Shown here one piece after another: positions 55,757-64,000 of a DNA stretch of 64,000 nucleotides. The first letter of the stretch is position 1; each line of letters begins with the position of its first letter. The stretch comes from Bacillota bacterium (lineage in GTDB: Bacteria; Bacillota; Sulfobacillia; Sulfobacillales; Sulfobacillaceae). The position numbers and the translations under genes are program-made. The stretch spans positions 22,075 to 86,074 of the forward strand of contig JAKACZ010000012.1 of the NCBI GenBank assembly GCA_021820965.1. The letters run 5' to 3'. The notes beneath the pieces are model-generated. The model was not told where the DNA came from, did not search any database, and saw only the letters and a program-made list of their open reading frames with translations.

Positions 55757-56116
55757 TCAGGTGCTCAAGCGGTGGCAACGACGCTGTTCCCGTGAGTTGG
55801 GGACATAGAGGCGGTAGTGGGTTTCGTAACCATCGCGACCGGTCGGATCCGGTCCTTTGAGCAATGTCTTCTGTCGAATTCGCGGCGCCTCCAAGAAACG
55901 CTGCCACCAATCAGCGGTATTGATGAGGAATCGTTCTAAATCATCCAGTTGCGCCGCGATGCCTGCTTGCGCATGATTCCATTCCACCTTTTGGGCGGTC
56001 AGATCGGTCAGGCGTTGCTCGCTTCCGTGGACCGCCGCCGCCAGGACGGGCCTCGGCATCAATATACCCGGCAAAAAAGAGGGTGGAAAACGGTACAAGT
56101 GTTTACGCGTCACCAC
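55757..56116 (-). pseudogene. Possible C-terminal remnant of a large serine recombinase
   Basis: A 119-codon frame without an initiation signal. The helical stretch EWNHAQAGIAAQLDDLERFL, WWQRFLEAPRIRQKTLL and the following YETHYRLYVPN resemble the coiled-coil and C-terminal end of large serine recombinases (RxxLLxxLVDRI...HYRLP). The catalytic and recombinase domains are absent. The assignment is tentative; it may be an unrelated orphan. Confidence 0.3.
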
Positions 56117-56686
56117 ATGATGAGAACGTTAGTATAGCGTTCACGAGAGGGCATGCCGGCTCCCGCAGTGGGGAATGATGGTGGAGACTTGGCGACCCGG
56201 TATGCACATGGTACGTTGCTCCCACGTCAAGAGGATGAATGTACGAACGATAGCGAATCCAGCCGACTACGTTCATACAAAAGCTTCCAAATCCGATTCA
56301 AAATCTTTTTGACCGGGTATATACGAGAAAGGTGCCCACGCGTTGGAGCCACCAGGTTAGACCAAGGCATCACGTCGCCTTTTCCCCCCATGCAGGCAAT
56401 AGCGTGGCCCAATGACGCCACTCATGAGCGCCATTACAGCGCATCCGATGAGGAAGATGCCCAGAACCCCTATCGCCGAGCTATGAGTATGAGAAGATTC
56501 TCAGAAATTTTCCGCAAGGTCCAGAGGGTCTTATGGAAAAACTTTTCTCGTGCCTTCGGCTCCCTGGCCAGTGTCACGGCTCATGCATCAGCACCGATAC
56601 GCGGGAGAAGGTCATGCTCTATCGGACGGATTTTGGCCGCCCGCCATCGGTCTGCTGGTTGGAAGCCTTTGGCCTAACACGTGACT
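56117..56686. other. Spacer without a recognisable gene
   Basis: The plus-strand frame over 56153-56677 has no ribosome binding site and no family motif. Nothing else stands out. Confidence 0.35.
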
Positions 56687-56941
56687 TCAATCATGTTCAA
56701 AACTGAAGCGCGTTTTATCTTCGGTCCACGATGCGTTGATCGTCCACGGCACAATCGTCAAAGTCCCTGGGTAAACGTCTTCGTATTGTTCCGCAATGTT
56801 GGACGCGTTTTTTCGTATCCATTCCTCCGCTTCTTGTTGACTATCCGCAATATGCAGAGTATCCTGCGTTGTCATATCCACTCCGCATCCGTAGTCCAAT
56901 GTCGGATCATATTGTATCTGAACCACATACACGACCCCCAT
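56687..56941 (-). CDS. Orphan 84-residue acidic protein
   Basis: A small soluble protein beginning MGVVYVVQIQYDPTLDYGCG, with a central acidic helix (DSQQEAEEWIRKNASNIAEQ) and the C-terminus ASWTEDKTRFSFEHD. AGAGGGTGAGG lies just before the ATG, which supports translation. No family recognised. Its last 37 bases plus flank are duplicated at 54074-54110 without the rest of the gene. This suggests that it once lay in a region that was rearranged. Confidence 0.55.
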   Translation of the reverse strand: MGVVYVVQIQYDPTLDYGCGVDMTTQDTLHIADSQQEAEEWIRKNASNIAEQYEDVYPGTLTIVPWTINASWTEDKTRFSFEHD

Positions 56942-57359
56942 AGCCTCACCCTCTCTAAAAAAGATTTGGTTTCGCGGATGAGCAGGTGGTTCATCAAACC
57001 CAGAAACTACCCTAGCTAGCTAACCAAGGGTTTTCAAGTCGCGTCAGTCGGGGAATATGCATGCCCCGGGGACCCGGCGGGCTTCGAAACATTGCGCCCT
57101 GGGACTGAAACAGCCTCACTTTCGGCCACGGCCAGTCGCATGCGGCAAGCCCAGAAGGTTCCCAACAGCAAAACAAAAGCCGGCCGGAGATTACAACCCA
57201 CTGCACCCCGAGAAATGGTAGAAACATCAAATGTTATACAAACGATCCGTTATGAGCCGGCTTCCTGTGATGAACGGCAGCCATCCCTTTCACTCGGATA
57301 GGCGAGGTCAAAAACATTCCCCGGGAGATCACATCCCGGGGGAGCGACCGACCTCGTCA
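56942..57359. other. Spacer between two minus-strand genes
   Basis: About 420 bases. Overlapping short frames on both strands lack start signals. No RNA or repeat seen. Confidence 0.35.
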
Positions 57360-57578
57360 TCAACCCTGTTTCGTGGATGGCAACGGGCACGTGCGAATGC
57401 CCACGAGCCGATAGATGGCACAAAATCCGGTAGCGCCAGTCACCAAAGAAATGGCTCCCAGAATTCCAAAAATCCACATCCCGACTATGCCGCCTATGTG
57501 TTTATAAACGAGAAAACCCAAAACTAGTCCTAGAGCGACGCGAATAACGCGGTCCGTAGTGCTTTCGTTGGTCACCAT
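57360..57578 (-). CDS. DUF2892 (YgaP-type) small membrane protein
   Basis: A 72-residue protein with two membrane helices and the DUF2892 pattern: NESTTDRVIRVALGLVLGFL, GIVGMWIFGILGAISLVTGA and the closing GFCAIYRLVGIRTCP. The domain is found alone or fused to rhodaneses and is often linked to sulfur or thiol chemistry. AAGGAGG is 9 bases before the ATG. It is divergent from the TrmB-type regulator, with a shared 110-base promoter region. Confidence 0.82.
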   Translation of the reverse strand: MVTNESTTDRVIRVALGLVLGFLVYKHIGGIVGMWIFGILGAISLVTGATGFCAIYRLVGIRTCPLPSTKQG

Positions 57579-57632
57579 GATTGCCAGCCTCCTTATTCTT
57601 CTCGAACCCGGTCCACATGCGTAGTATCTTTG

Positions 57633-57657
57633 ATAACTACTATAATTAAGTTATAAT
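57633..57657. promoter_or_regulatory. Divergent promoter/operator between DUF2892 and trmB-like genes
   Basis: ATAACT (57633-57638) and AGTTAT (57649-57654) form an inverted repeat with a 10-base spacer. A plus-strand -10 TATAAT (57652-57657) overlaps it, and TATAGT is available on the minus strand. It is well placed as the binding site of the adjacent regulator. Confidence 0.5.
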
Positions 57658-57692
57658 GTTTCCAACGAAATGTCAAGGATGGATAAATCGAG

Positions 57693-58403
57693 GTGATACC
57701 GATAGAACCGGTCAAAGAATTGCAAGAGGTCGGTTGGTCCGAATTAGAGGCGCGAGTCTACGTGGCTTTGGTCGAGGCAGGGGACGCTTTAACCGGATAT
57801 CAAGTGGCCAAAGCCGCACGCGTTGCGCGGGCAAATGTATATCCAGTTCTGGAACGGCTGGTCAGACGGGGAGCGTTGTTAGAGGAACCACACCACACAG
57901 GTCCGCGGTACCGGGCCTTGCCGTTCGCGGCTGTCTCTCGCGCTCAAATCACTGCCATGCAAAATAAACTGACAGCGATCGAAGCGGCATTACCGACAGT
58001 ACGCCAGCCCCACACGCTGGTTACGGCGCGCGGCGATGATGCCATATGGGCACACGGACTGTCACTGGTCACCTCGGCTCGCCACCACCTAGATATCGGT
58101 GCTTCCCTCGGCACAGTCCGCCCATTTTCCGATGCGTTGGCCGAGGCCCGCGAGCGCGGTGTTAGCGAGAGGTTCTTGTGCTTTGATCATTGCCCGCGTC
58201 CAGGATGTGGCGTCTGTCAAAACCCGATTGCCGCTTCGACGGGCGAGTTTAATCCGAAAGGCTGGTTAGTTCTCTTGCGTGATGATGAAGACGCGCTAAT
58301 CACCGTCGGTTCACAGGACACGGCCGAATTGGTACTAACCAATATGGAACCCATTCTAGAAACCCTGAAAATACTGTTCCGCAGCAGAGGATTTGAGGAA
58401 TGA
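57693..58403 (+). CDS. TrmB-family transcriptional regulator with cysteine cluster
   Basis: A 236-residue regulator. The N-terminal winged helix (LQEVGWSELEARVYVALVEA, GYQVAKAARVARANVYPVLE, RLVRRGALLE) is of the TrmB type. The C-terminal half has a phospholipase-D-like regulator fold seen in TrmB proteins and a compact cysteine group CFDHCPRPGCGVC (C-x3-C-x4-C-x2-C). That group could bind zinc or an Fe-S cluster or sense thiols (inference). The start is GTG at 57693, with AAGGA about 11 bases upstream; a TTG further in is possible. Likely regulates the divergent DUF2892 gene. Confidence 0.82.
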   Translation: MIPIEPVKELQEVGWSELEARVYVALVEAGDALTGYQVAKAARVARANVYPVLERLVRRGALLEEPHHTGPRYRALPFAAVSRAQITAMQNKLTAIEAALPTVRQPHTLVTARGDDAIWAHGLSLVTSARHHLDIGASLGTVRPFSDALAEARERGVSERFLCFDHCPRPGCGVCQNPIAASTGEFNPKGWLVLLRDDEDALITVGSQDTAELVLTNMEPILETLKILFRSRGFEE

Positions 58404-58965
58404 GCCAATACTGTGAGATCTCACACCGCTTGACCGGCGCGGTCTGACGATGGTCGGCCGGCTGAGCTCCTTTTCTCTACAGGCGCAACTTGGCCTTGAC
58501 GGTCACAGTGGTTTATCTACTGAACCATCCGACCCTTACCTGCCCATCGAGAACGCGTTCCGCCAGTCCCGCGTTCACCCCAATGGACACTACGGTCCAC
58601 TGCCCCCGCCCACTGAAGGGATGACGTTGCATAGCTACGGAACCGCTGACGGCACAAACGATTACGATTTTCGACACACTTTCCGCACACTCGCGCGATG
58701 ATTTCTCCACGACATAAGCAAAAAACCGGCCTCAGCAGTTACGAGGCGCACCACCACGAAACTCGAACTACAATGCTTGTCACTAGGGATACACCGGCCC
58801 ACAACACAATCTCAACCAAGAGTTTACGAGCCGCATCCGTACCACCCCCATTTCCAAGTTGGATTAGCAGCGCGGCCACGCGATGGCTCCTAATTGCCTC
58901 AGCCCTCCTCGTTCGACACGTGTTTACACAATACGAGCCATCCATTCACTGAAGAGCGTCCCCTG
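58404..58965. other. Spacer between the trmB-like gene and the exporter
   Basis: About 560 bases. The small frames on either strand have no initiation signal. No terminator with a T-run was found for either convergent gene. Confidence 0.35.
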
Positions 58966-60981
58966 CTATTCTCCGCGTAAGGCTTCGACCGGCCGCAGCC
59001 GCGCCGCATGGTTGGCAGGCACGGCTCCAGCCAGGGCGGCCACGCCCCCGCCGAACAACAGCCCGACCAATACCAGCCATAGCGGCACCAAGAATAATCC
59101 CGGTTGGTGAAAGAGGGCGGCGCCCAGCTTCCCCAGAGACCACCCCACCACATCACCTAACGCACCACCCACGAAACCCACCGCCACGGCTTCAACCAAA
59201 AACAGCACGAACACGTCTCGCCGCCGTGCCCCCAGCGCGCGCCAGACGCCAATTTCCCGGCGCCGCTCCAAAACCGCCATGCTCATCACGACGGCAATCA
59301 TCAGGCCGGCCACGGCTAAGGCAATGCCGCCAACAATGCCCAGGCCGGTTTCTACGAGACCAAATTCGTGCTGGATTTGATGGATCACGGTTTGTGTCGT
59401 GGTCACGCCGTATCCTTCTCGTCGCAGCCGAGCTGCGATACCCGCAACATGGTTTAGAGCTTGAGAGACCACAATGGCGCTCTGATAGCGGATAGGATGA
59501 TGCTTACCGGCGACCAGGGCCAACCACTGGTCGGCCAATGTCGCGTTGACGTATGCGGGGGATCCGAGACCGGTCTTGGATACGCCCTGTACGACCAGCG
59601 TTACGGGCGAAAGGTGGGACGTCGGGCCTTGGATTCCCGCTGTGCTCAAAGTTCCAGCAAGGGTCAAGCTGATACGTCGGCCAACGACCCGAGCCTCGTT
59701 AGCTCCGCTGAACCCGAATAGTTTCTTGGCGGCAGACTGGGGAAGAACAATACCCGGATCCTGACGAGCCGGATAGCGACCCACAACGAGGCGGGGTCGA
59801 GGGACGCGGGTCACCCGTGAGGGCGGCAAACTTTCCGCGACAAGGGTCAAGGATCGGCGGCCTTCGGCTGCATTAAGCAGAAATTCACTGCTCCCGTACG
59901 CGGTTCGCACATGCGGCAAACGTTCGAAGGCCTTGACGGTGGCCACGCCAATGGGGTGGATCGGCCCGGTGGTCGGTGCGGTGGCCAAGCCGAATGAAGA
60001 GCTTTGGCTTGACGGACTCACCGTTATCATGGTAAGCGAGGTGGTGCCGGTAAGCGCGCCGACAACCTTAGACTGTAGGCCCGCGCCGATGGAAATGAGC
60101 AGCACCATACTTGCAACACCAATCATTACTCCGGCGCTTGTGAGGATGCTGCGCGCACGACGGCGCGCCAGGGCTCGCAGAGATTGGCCCACCAGAGAGA
60201 AGAACCGCGGGCCAGACGGCGGGGCGCTTGACGACCCCGCCGAAGCGGTCGCCGCTTCGGTGATGGGCCGTGAGTCCTCTTCTATCCGCCCATCCCGGAT
60301 GCGTAGAACGCGATCCGCTAATTCCGCGTATTCGGCGTTGTGTGTTACCACAATAACCGCTCGGCCGTCTTGGTGCGCCAACGATTGCAACTGCCGCATG
60401 ATCTCCCGGCCACTCTCCGTGTCAAGATTACCGGTTGGTTCGTCCGCCAAAACGACCGGGGCATCATGGGACAAAGCGCGCGCAATGGCGACACGTTGGA
60501 TCTGGCCGCCGGACAGTTCTTGAGCGGTATAGTTCAGGCGATCCCCCAGACCTACCGCCCGCAACAGGTCTCTGGCATGGTTTCGGCGCACTCCGCGAGG
60601 CTGTCCATCCAGCAAAAGCGGCAACGCCACGTTTTCCTCAGCGGAGATGCCCGGCAACAAGTAGAAGTTTTGGAAAACAAAGCCGACGGTACGCCGGCGC
60701 CACTCGGACAACCGATTGGCGTTCAGAGTGGTCACGTCGACGCCGTTGGCAAGAATCTGGCCCGTTGTGGGCCGGTCCATCCCACCCAATAGATGTAGGA
60801 GCGTCGATTTCCCACCGCCGGACGGGCCCAAGACCAGCGTCAGTTGGCCTGGTGCAAACGTCACCGAACAGTCACGCAAGGCGGGCACGGACTCCTGCCC
60901 GCGCTGATAGGTTTTGGACACACCGCGAAGAGTCAGAAAGGTTCCACGCAGAGTGCGGGCATCATTATGAGTATTCAGCAT
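58966..60981 (-). CDS. MacB-like ABC exporter (ATPase fused to FtsX-type permease)
   Basis: A 671-residue fusion. Residues 15-240 are a LolD/MacB-type ATPase with Walker A GPSGGGKST (52-60), signature LSGGQIQRVAIARA and Walker B VVLADEPTGNLD. After a first membrane helix (about 280) comes a large extracytoplasmic MacB_PCD domain. Three C-terminal helices of the FtsX type follow (AVAGLMIAVVMSMAVLERRR onward). MacB-class mechanotransmission proteins move lipoproteins, peptides or antibiotics. No MacA adaptor is adjacent. The 153-residue membrane protein lies 9 bases upstream on the same strand. Confidence 0.9.
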   Translation of the reverse strand: MLNTHNDARTLRGTFLTLRGVSKTYQRGQESVPALRDCSVTFAPGQLTLVLGPSGGGKSTLLHLLGGMDRPTTGQILANGVDVTTLNANRLSEWRRRTVGFVFQNFYLLPGISAEENVALPLLLDGQPRGVRRNHARDLLRAVGLGDRLNYTAQELSGGQIQRVAIARALSHDAPVVLADEPTGNLDTESGREIMRQLQSLAHQDGRAVIVVTHNAEYAELADRVLRIRDGRIEEDSRPITEAATASAGSSSAPPSGPRFFSLVGQSLRALARRRARSILTSAGVMIGVASMVLLISIGAGLQSKVVGALTGTTSLTMITVSPSSQSSSFGLATAPTTGPIHPIGVATVKAFERLPHVRTAYGSSEFLLNAAEGRRSLTLVAESLPPSRVTRVPRPRLVVGRYPARQDPGIVLPQSAAKKLFGFSGANEARVVGRRISLTLAGTLSTAGIQGPTSHLSPVTLVVQGVSKTGLGSPAYVNATLADQWLALVAGKHHPIRYQSAIVVSQALNHVAGIAARLRREGYGVTTTQTVIHQIQHEFGLVETGLGIVGGIALAVAGLMIAVVMSMAVLERRREIGVWRALGARRRDVFVLFLVEAVAVGFVGGALGDVVGWSLGKLGAALFHQPGLFLVPLWLVLVGLLFGGGVAALAGAVPANHAARLRPVEALRGE

Positions 60982-60990
60982 GGCCCCTCC

Positions 60991-61452
60991 CTAAACGTCT
61001 TCCGCAACCGAGCGATTCTTGGCGGTGGCACCACCAATAGCACCGAGCACGAGTCCAAGGACCACGGTGACGATGATGAGGCCAACCCACGTAACGATGT
61101 GAGCCACCGGCGAGTTGGCATAGGTAAGTCCCGCATCAAACTGGGCCGGCGAAAGATGTCTACCGTGCAAACTCCGTGTCAGTTCGGAGCGTGTCACATG
61201 CGCAAAAAAGGCGGGCCAACCGGAAACCACGCCGAAAATCAGACCGGACACTACTCCCGCTCCGACCGGCTTGGCCCCTTGCTGCTTGGCTGCACGGCCT
61301 GCAAGAAAAATAATGGCAGCGGTCACAAGATCGAAAACGATCTGCAAGAGAACGGGAACACTCACATGGTGCCCAGCCAGTATGATGAACGAAACAATTA
61401 CGGAAATAATACCCCAGACCAGCGCAGCGAGATAAAGCCGCTTGACAGTCAT
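60991..61452 (-). CDS. Four-helix membrane protein upstream of the MacB-like exporter
   Basis: A 153-residue protein with four predicted membrane helices, including LYLAALVWGIISVIVSFIIL and LIIVTVVLGLVLGAIGGATA, and a short charged extracellular loop (TRSELTRSLHGRHLSPAQFD). No known family recognised. The start is ATG at 61452, after AAAGGAGC with 6-base spacing; the frame start at 61470 precedes that site. It probably forms an operon with the exporter and could be its accessory or immunity partner. Confidence 0.7.
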   Translation of the reverse strand: MTVKRLYLAALVWGIISVIVSFIILAGHHVSVPVLLQIVFDLVTAAIIFLAGRAAKQQGAKPVGAGVVSGLIFGVVSGWPAFFAHVTRSELTRSLHGRHLSPAQFDAGLTYANSPVAHIVTWVGLIIVTVVLGLVLGAIGGATAKNRSVAEDV

Positions 61453-62466
61453 CTTATAGCTCCTTTTCATCTAGCAGAAATTTTGCCCGGCCTCAGCATA
61501 CCAGACGCAGTGACCACCAAAACACTATTAAGCAAGATAAAGAGCCATTCCATGAAGTCTAACCGCCGTTAACCTTTCGCCGCCTCGCCAAACCTTCTCC
61601 GTATTGGCCTAGCTAGTCCCCGGATCACTTGCGTCATTGCTCTTGTGGTACCACGGGAATTGTGGTGGTTGTGCGTGCCTCTCCGGGGAGCCTTTCTCCG
61701 AACTCTGGTGCCTTCCCTGATCACATTCCCTAATAACGTTTTCAAGATTTCTTGCAGCATAACCTCGGAGGCTTACTTACGCAGCCATGACACACCGTCT
61801 ATCCGTGGCTCGCCGTTCCCATAGACTGCATACTTGGCGAACTGCCTATGCAGTCACACGGTACGCCAGGGTATTCCGCAGGTGTTGCGCGCAGCTAACG
61901 CCGGTCACTTTTGGGACGGGCATGGCGGCTGATAGCCTTGCAGACCGGTCGATAGCCAATTCGGACTAATCGAACGCCCCGCAAGAATTTTTGCCCAACA
62001 ATACGAAGGGTTTTCGCTTCGCATCACCGGCCAGGTCCCACGTTCCACCTAAAAGACCGAATCCAGCGCGGAGCCCACGTGGAAATTACGCTGACAGTTT
62101 ACCCGGGCATCGGTCGAGAGTAGGTCAGGTCGTCGCTCCACATTATCGTAACGTCGGATTCGCGGATTGCAGCTGCAACAGAAAATCAACGTCGGTCATA
62201 GGCGCGGGCTGCCAGTACAGATCAACAACTATTCCATGAAGCTCGCTCATACACGGCATGATAGACAGAGGACCCCCGCTGCCCGTGCTCCCAAATGCGA
62301 AACCATTATGGCTGGTCGCCAGTGGTGCCAATGTGTCGGCAGTGGCCACGCGAACTCAAAGACCGAAAGCAGTCCACCATCCCCGTGCGATGGTTAAAGA
62401 GAAATGTAGCGGATGGGGGCAATGTCTTGCGACAACGTGATAATGTGCTCCCACTCTGATCGATAA
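61453..62466. other. 1 kb without a supported gene
   Basis: Short frames on both strands (for example 61569-61760 minus and 62143-62349 minus) lack ribosome binding sites and motifs. No tRNA, repeat or hairpin array was seen. Confidence 0.35.
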
Positions 62467-62775
62467 CTACTCGTCCACCGCCGCCCGCTCTTTTGCCAGG
62501 CGTGCACGGGCAGCCGACTCATATTCGGTCACAGCCACTTCTTCCGCCAAAAACCCTTGGGGTGGAAGCCCCCAAAATCCGACCAAGAATTCGCGCACAT
62601 TGTCACGCCAATCGAGACTGGGGCTGATGCGCAAGATCCACCGGGCTAACGGATGGTTGCGATCCTCGGCTGTGATTTGTCGGGCGAACTCATCGATCTT
62701 CCCATCCCAGGGAATCTGTGCGTCACAATCAATTTTCAACAACAACGCCGCAATTCGGCGTTCCTGAATGTCCAC
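62467..62775 (-). CDS. Hypothetical small soluble protein
   Basis: A 102-residue charged protein starting VDIQERRIAALLLKIDCDAQ. GTG at 62775 is chosen, with GAGGGGG 8 bases upstream; the frame start at 62868 has no such site. The C-terminal third (EEVAVTEYESAARARLAKER) is a charged helix. No family recognised. It lies 65 bases downstream of the next gene on the same strand and may be cotranscribed with it. Confidence 0.5.
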   Translation of the reverse strand: MDIQERRIAALLLKIDCDAQIPWDGKIDEFARQITAEDRNHPLARWILRISPSLDWRDNVREFLVGFWGLPPQGFLAEEVAVTEYESAARARLAKERAAVDE

Positions 62776-62840
62776 CGGGTTTCCCCCTCTTAGGAACGGC
62801 TTAACGGATGCAAAAATGGAGAAGCGACGCGCGGCATGAA

Positions 62841-63194
62841 CTACGCAGATTGCGTCCATGACGGCCAATCCAGAAGCTTGTGGCTAGAAATTTGTGTCTC
62901 GACCCACCGATACAGGCGAGGTGTCTGCCATTTCACCCAGAGTGATGCAGTTTGATTGGGTTCGTTATCCGGCGTCACGCCGAGTTCGGCGGCCACGAAA
63001 TCCCAAAACTCATCACTGCGTCCCATTAGGTGGTCATACTGGCGCCATGCCGATGATTCTCGATCCTCGTCCGTCATCAGATAATCGACGGGATTTTCGG
63101 AAAAGAGCCGATATTTCTTTCCGTCCCAGCTCGCCTTATACAGGGCATGGGCAAGCCAGAGTTTTTCATAAATGTCACGATAGCTTGCCTCCAC
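62841..63194 (-). CDS. Hypothetical small soluble protein
   Basis: A 117-residue protein rich in Trp, Tyr and Asp (YRDIYEKLWLAHALYKASWD, DYLMTDEDRESSAWRQYDHL). GTG at 63194 follows GGAGGG with 7-base spacing. No family, signal or membrane segment is recognised. Likely in a two-gene unit with the downstream small protein. The composition and isolation suggest accessory or phage-derived DNA, without proof. Confidence 0.5.
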   Translation of the reverse strand: MEASYRDIYEKLWLAHALYKASWDGKKYRLFSENPVDYLMTDEDRESSAWRQYDHLMGRSDEFWDFVAAELGVTPDNEPNQTASLWVKWQTPRLYRWVETQISSHKLLDWPSWTQSA

Positions 63195-63383
63195 CGCGCG
63201 CCCTCCGTTTCTCCTACACCGCATGCCAATCCCAATGGCGATCCGTGTTAATCGGCATGTTATCCGACTAGCACAGTGCCGTCAAGATTGACACGATGCC
63301 CCCAATTGTGGTGCAAGATACCCACACCGGAAATTGGTAGTAGCCACAGCGGCAGGTTCTCTGTGGTTTGGTCCGCACCGATC

Positions 63384-63864
63384 AGATGTGCACGACGCTG
63401 GCCATCGCCAAACAGCTGAAGGCGATAATTGCCACAGCGCCCACCAAGCCAAAGAATAGACCAAAGACGCCGAACACGGCCACATCCCCCAAGCCCAGCG
63501 CTCAGAGAAACCACAAAACCAGGCCCGTCAGGGTCAGCCCGGCCCCGCGCATACGTGCCAAATCCACCAAACGCTCCCCGTGCCCAAGGCATGGATGTGC
63601 CATGCCATCAGCAGTCCGCGAGAGGATCGTCATCCACTTGATTGGATAATCCGTGTCGTTCTGGTCCCGGTCGACGAGGAAGTTCTTGCACGTGGTCCAC
63701 GTCACGTCATGGGGCGCGGTAGGAATCTCGGGTCGGTAGGGCAATCCAGTGACGCCATGCGCTTTTATCTTGTTTCCCATCGGAATACGGCCGCCTTCCC
63801 GACCGGGGTCGACGCTCCGGTCCAGTATGGACCGGAAATCATCGCGCACCTTGTCTATCTGCAT
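63384..63864 (-). pseudogene. Possible decayed prepilin-peptidase-like (A24) gene
   Basis: A minus-strand frame ends at a TGA (63502-63504) after GAGLTLTGLVLWFL. In the same frame it resumes as ALGLGDVAVFGVFGLFFGL, VGAVAIIAFSCLA and a stop near 63385. ALGLGDV followed by a long hydrophobic segment resembles the second Asp motif (GxGD) of type IV prepilin peptidases. The upstream part of the frame has no convincing match. Tentative; with the CpaF relic it hints at lost type IV pilus/Tad machinery. Confidence 0.25.
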
Positions 63865-63898
63865 GCCTACCAGATGAACTCTCCCGCCGCCTGGTCTC

Positions 63899-63915
63899 TA
63901 CGAGACCGAGGCGGG
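63899..63915. repeat. Small perfect hairpin near the window end
   Basis: GGTCTC-TAC-GAGACC forms a 6-bp stem followed by GAGGCGGGGGTTTCC. It could be part of a terminator or of a gene outside the window. Nothing else is identified from 63870 to 64000. Confidence 0.3.
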
Positions 63916-64000
63916 GGTTTCCGAGATCGCTCCCGGAGATTCCTGGCTCATTGATCGGTGCGCCCGGACCGGTGGCCCCAGACGTCTTACGCTGATCTCC

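Noticed and set aside
1..64000. CRISPR arrays, tRNA and rRNA genes
   Set aside because: No regularly spaced repeats, no cloverleaf with a GGTTCRA arm and no rRNA-like sequence were found on reading both strands.

Overview
The window looks like chromosomal DNA of a moderately GC-rich Gram-positive bacterium, most likely a thermoacidophilic Firmicute of the Sulfobacillus type. This is an inference. It rests on strong AGGAGG-type ribosome binding sites with many GTG/TTG starts, a short-form HisG that needs HisZ, a secreted G1 glutamic peptidase (an acid-protease family), lipobox-type substrate-binding proteins and a Fur-like box at an FTR1 iron permease. No rRNA, tRNA or CRISPR array was seen. 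Several promoters have an extended -10 (TGnTAtaaT).

Layout. 1-8.6 kb: a truncated signal-anchor gene, DedA, dapF with a Ca2+ P-type ATPase, then asnB coupled to a secreted C39-like peptidase, and an HXXEE membrane protein. 9.2-10.2 kb: a two-gene nucleotidyltransferase-like pair resembling a toxin-antitoxin or abortive-infection module, followed by about 1.2 kb without recognisable genes. 11.4-14.4 kb: ftr1 (Fur box) divergent from proBA (an ARG-box-like operator at the transcription start). 14.4-19.3 kb: a gene graveyard with decayed PIN toxin, IS21, IS4-like and IS1182 transposases, a gutted MFS transporter, a broken Rpn-type nuclease and an orphan IS605-like end hairpin. 19.5-23.7 kb: gltB without gltD.

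24-33.5 kb is metabolic and surface-related: a beta-lactamase-fold hydrolase with an overlapping HAD phosphatase, a lactonase-like hydrolase coupled to a hydroxyacid-oxoacid transhydrogenase, a TPR/degenerate HD-GYP protein, the G1 peptidase, L-2-hydroxyglutarate oxidase and a 33-residue membrane peptide. 33.6-34.1 kb holds a 238-bp inverted-repeat-bounded element and a dense cluster of hairpins. 34.1-39.4 kb: cysteine synthase, an SDR directly coupled to a diverged QueA-like protein, and a GAF histidine kinase with a CxC...C motif plus its LuxR-type regulator.

39.4-46.5 kb is a nearly complete histidine operon on the minus strand (hisC; then hisZ-G-D-B-H-A-F-IE, mostly overlapping), with a palindrome over the promoter between hisC and hisZ. 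A guanylate-kinase-like gene, an ABC sugar importer (binding protein and two permeases, no ATPase) and its ROK regulator follow to 52.4 kb. 52.8-64 kb is accessory: a phosphoesterase, a second nucleotidyltransferase-like gene, relics of a CpaF-type ATPase, a recombinase and possibly a prepilin peptidase, an 84-residue orphan gene whose tail is duplicated 2.6 kb away, a TrmB-type regulator with a cysteine cluster divergent from a DUF2892 protein, a MacB-like ABC exporter with a membrane partner, and two small orphan genes.
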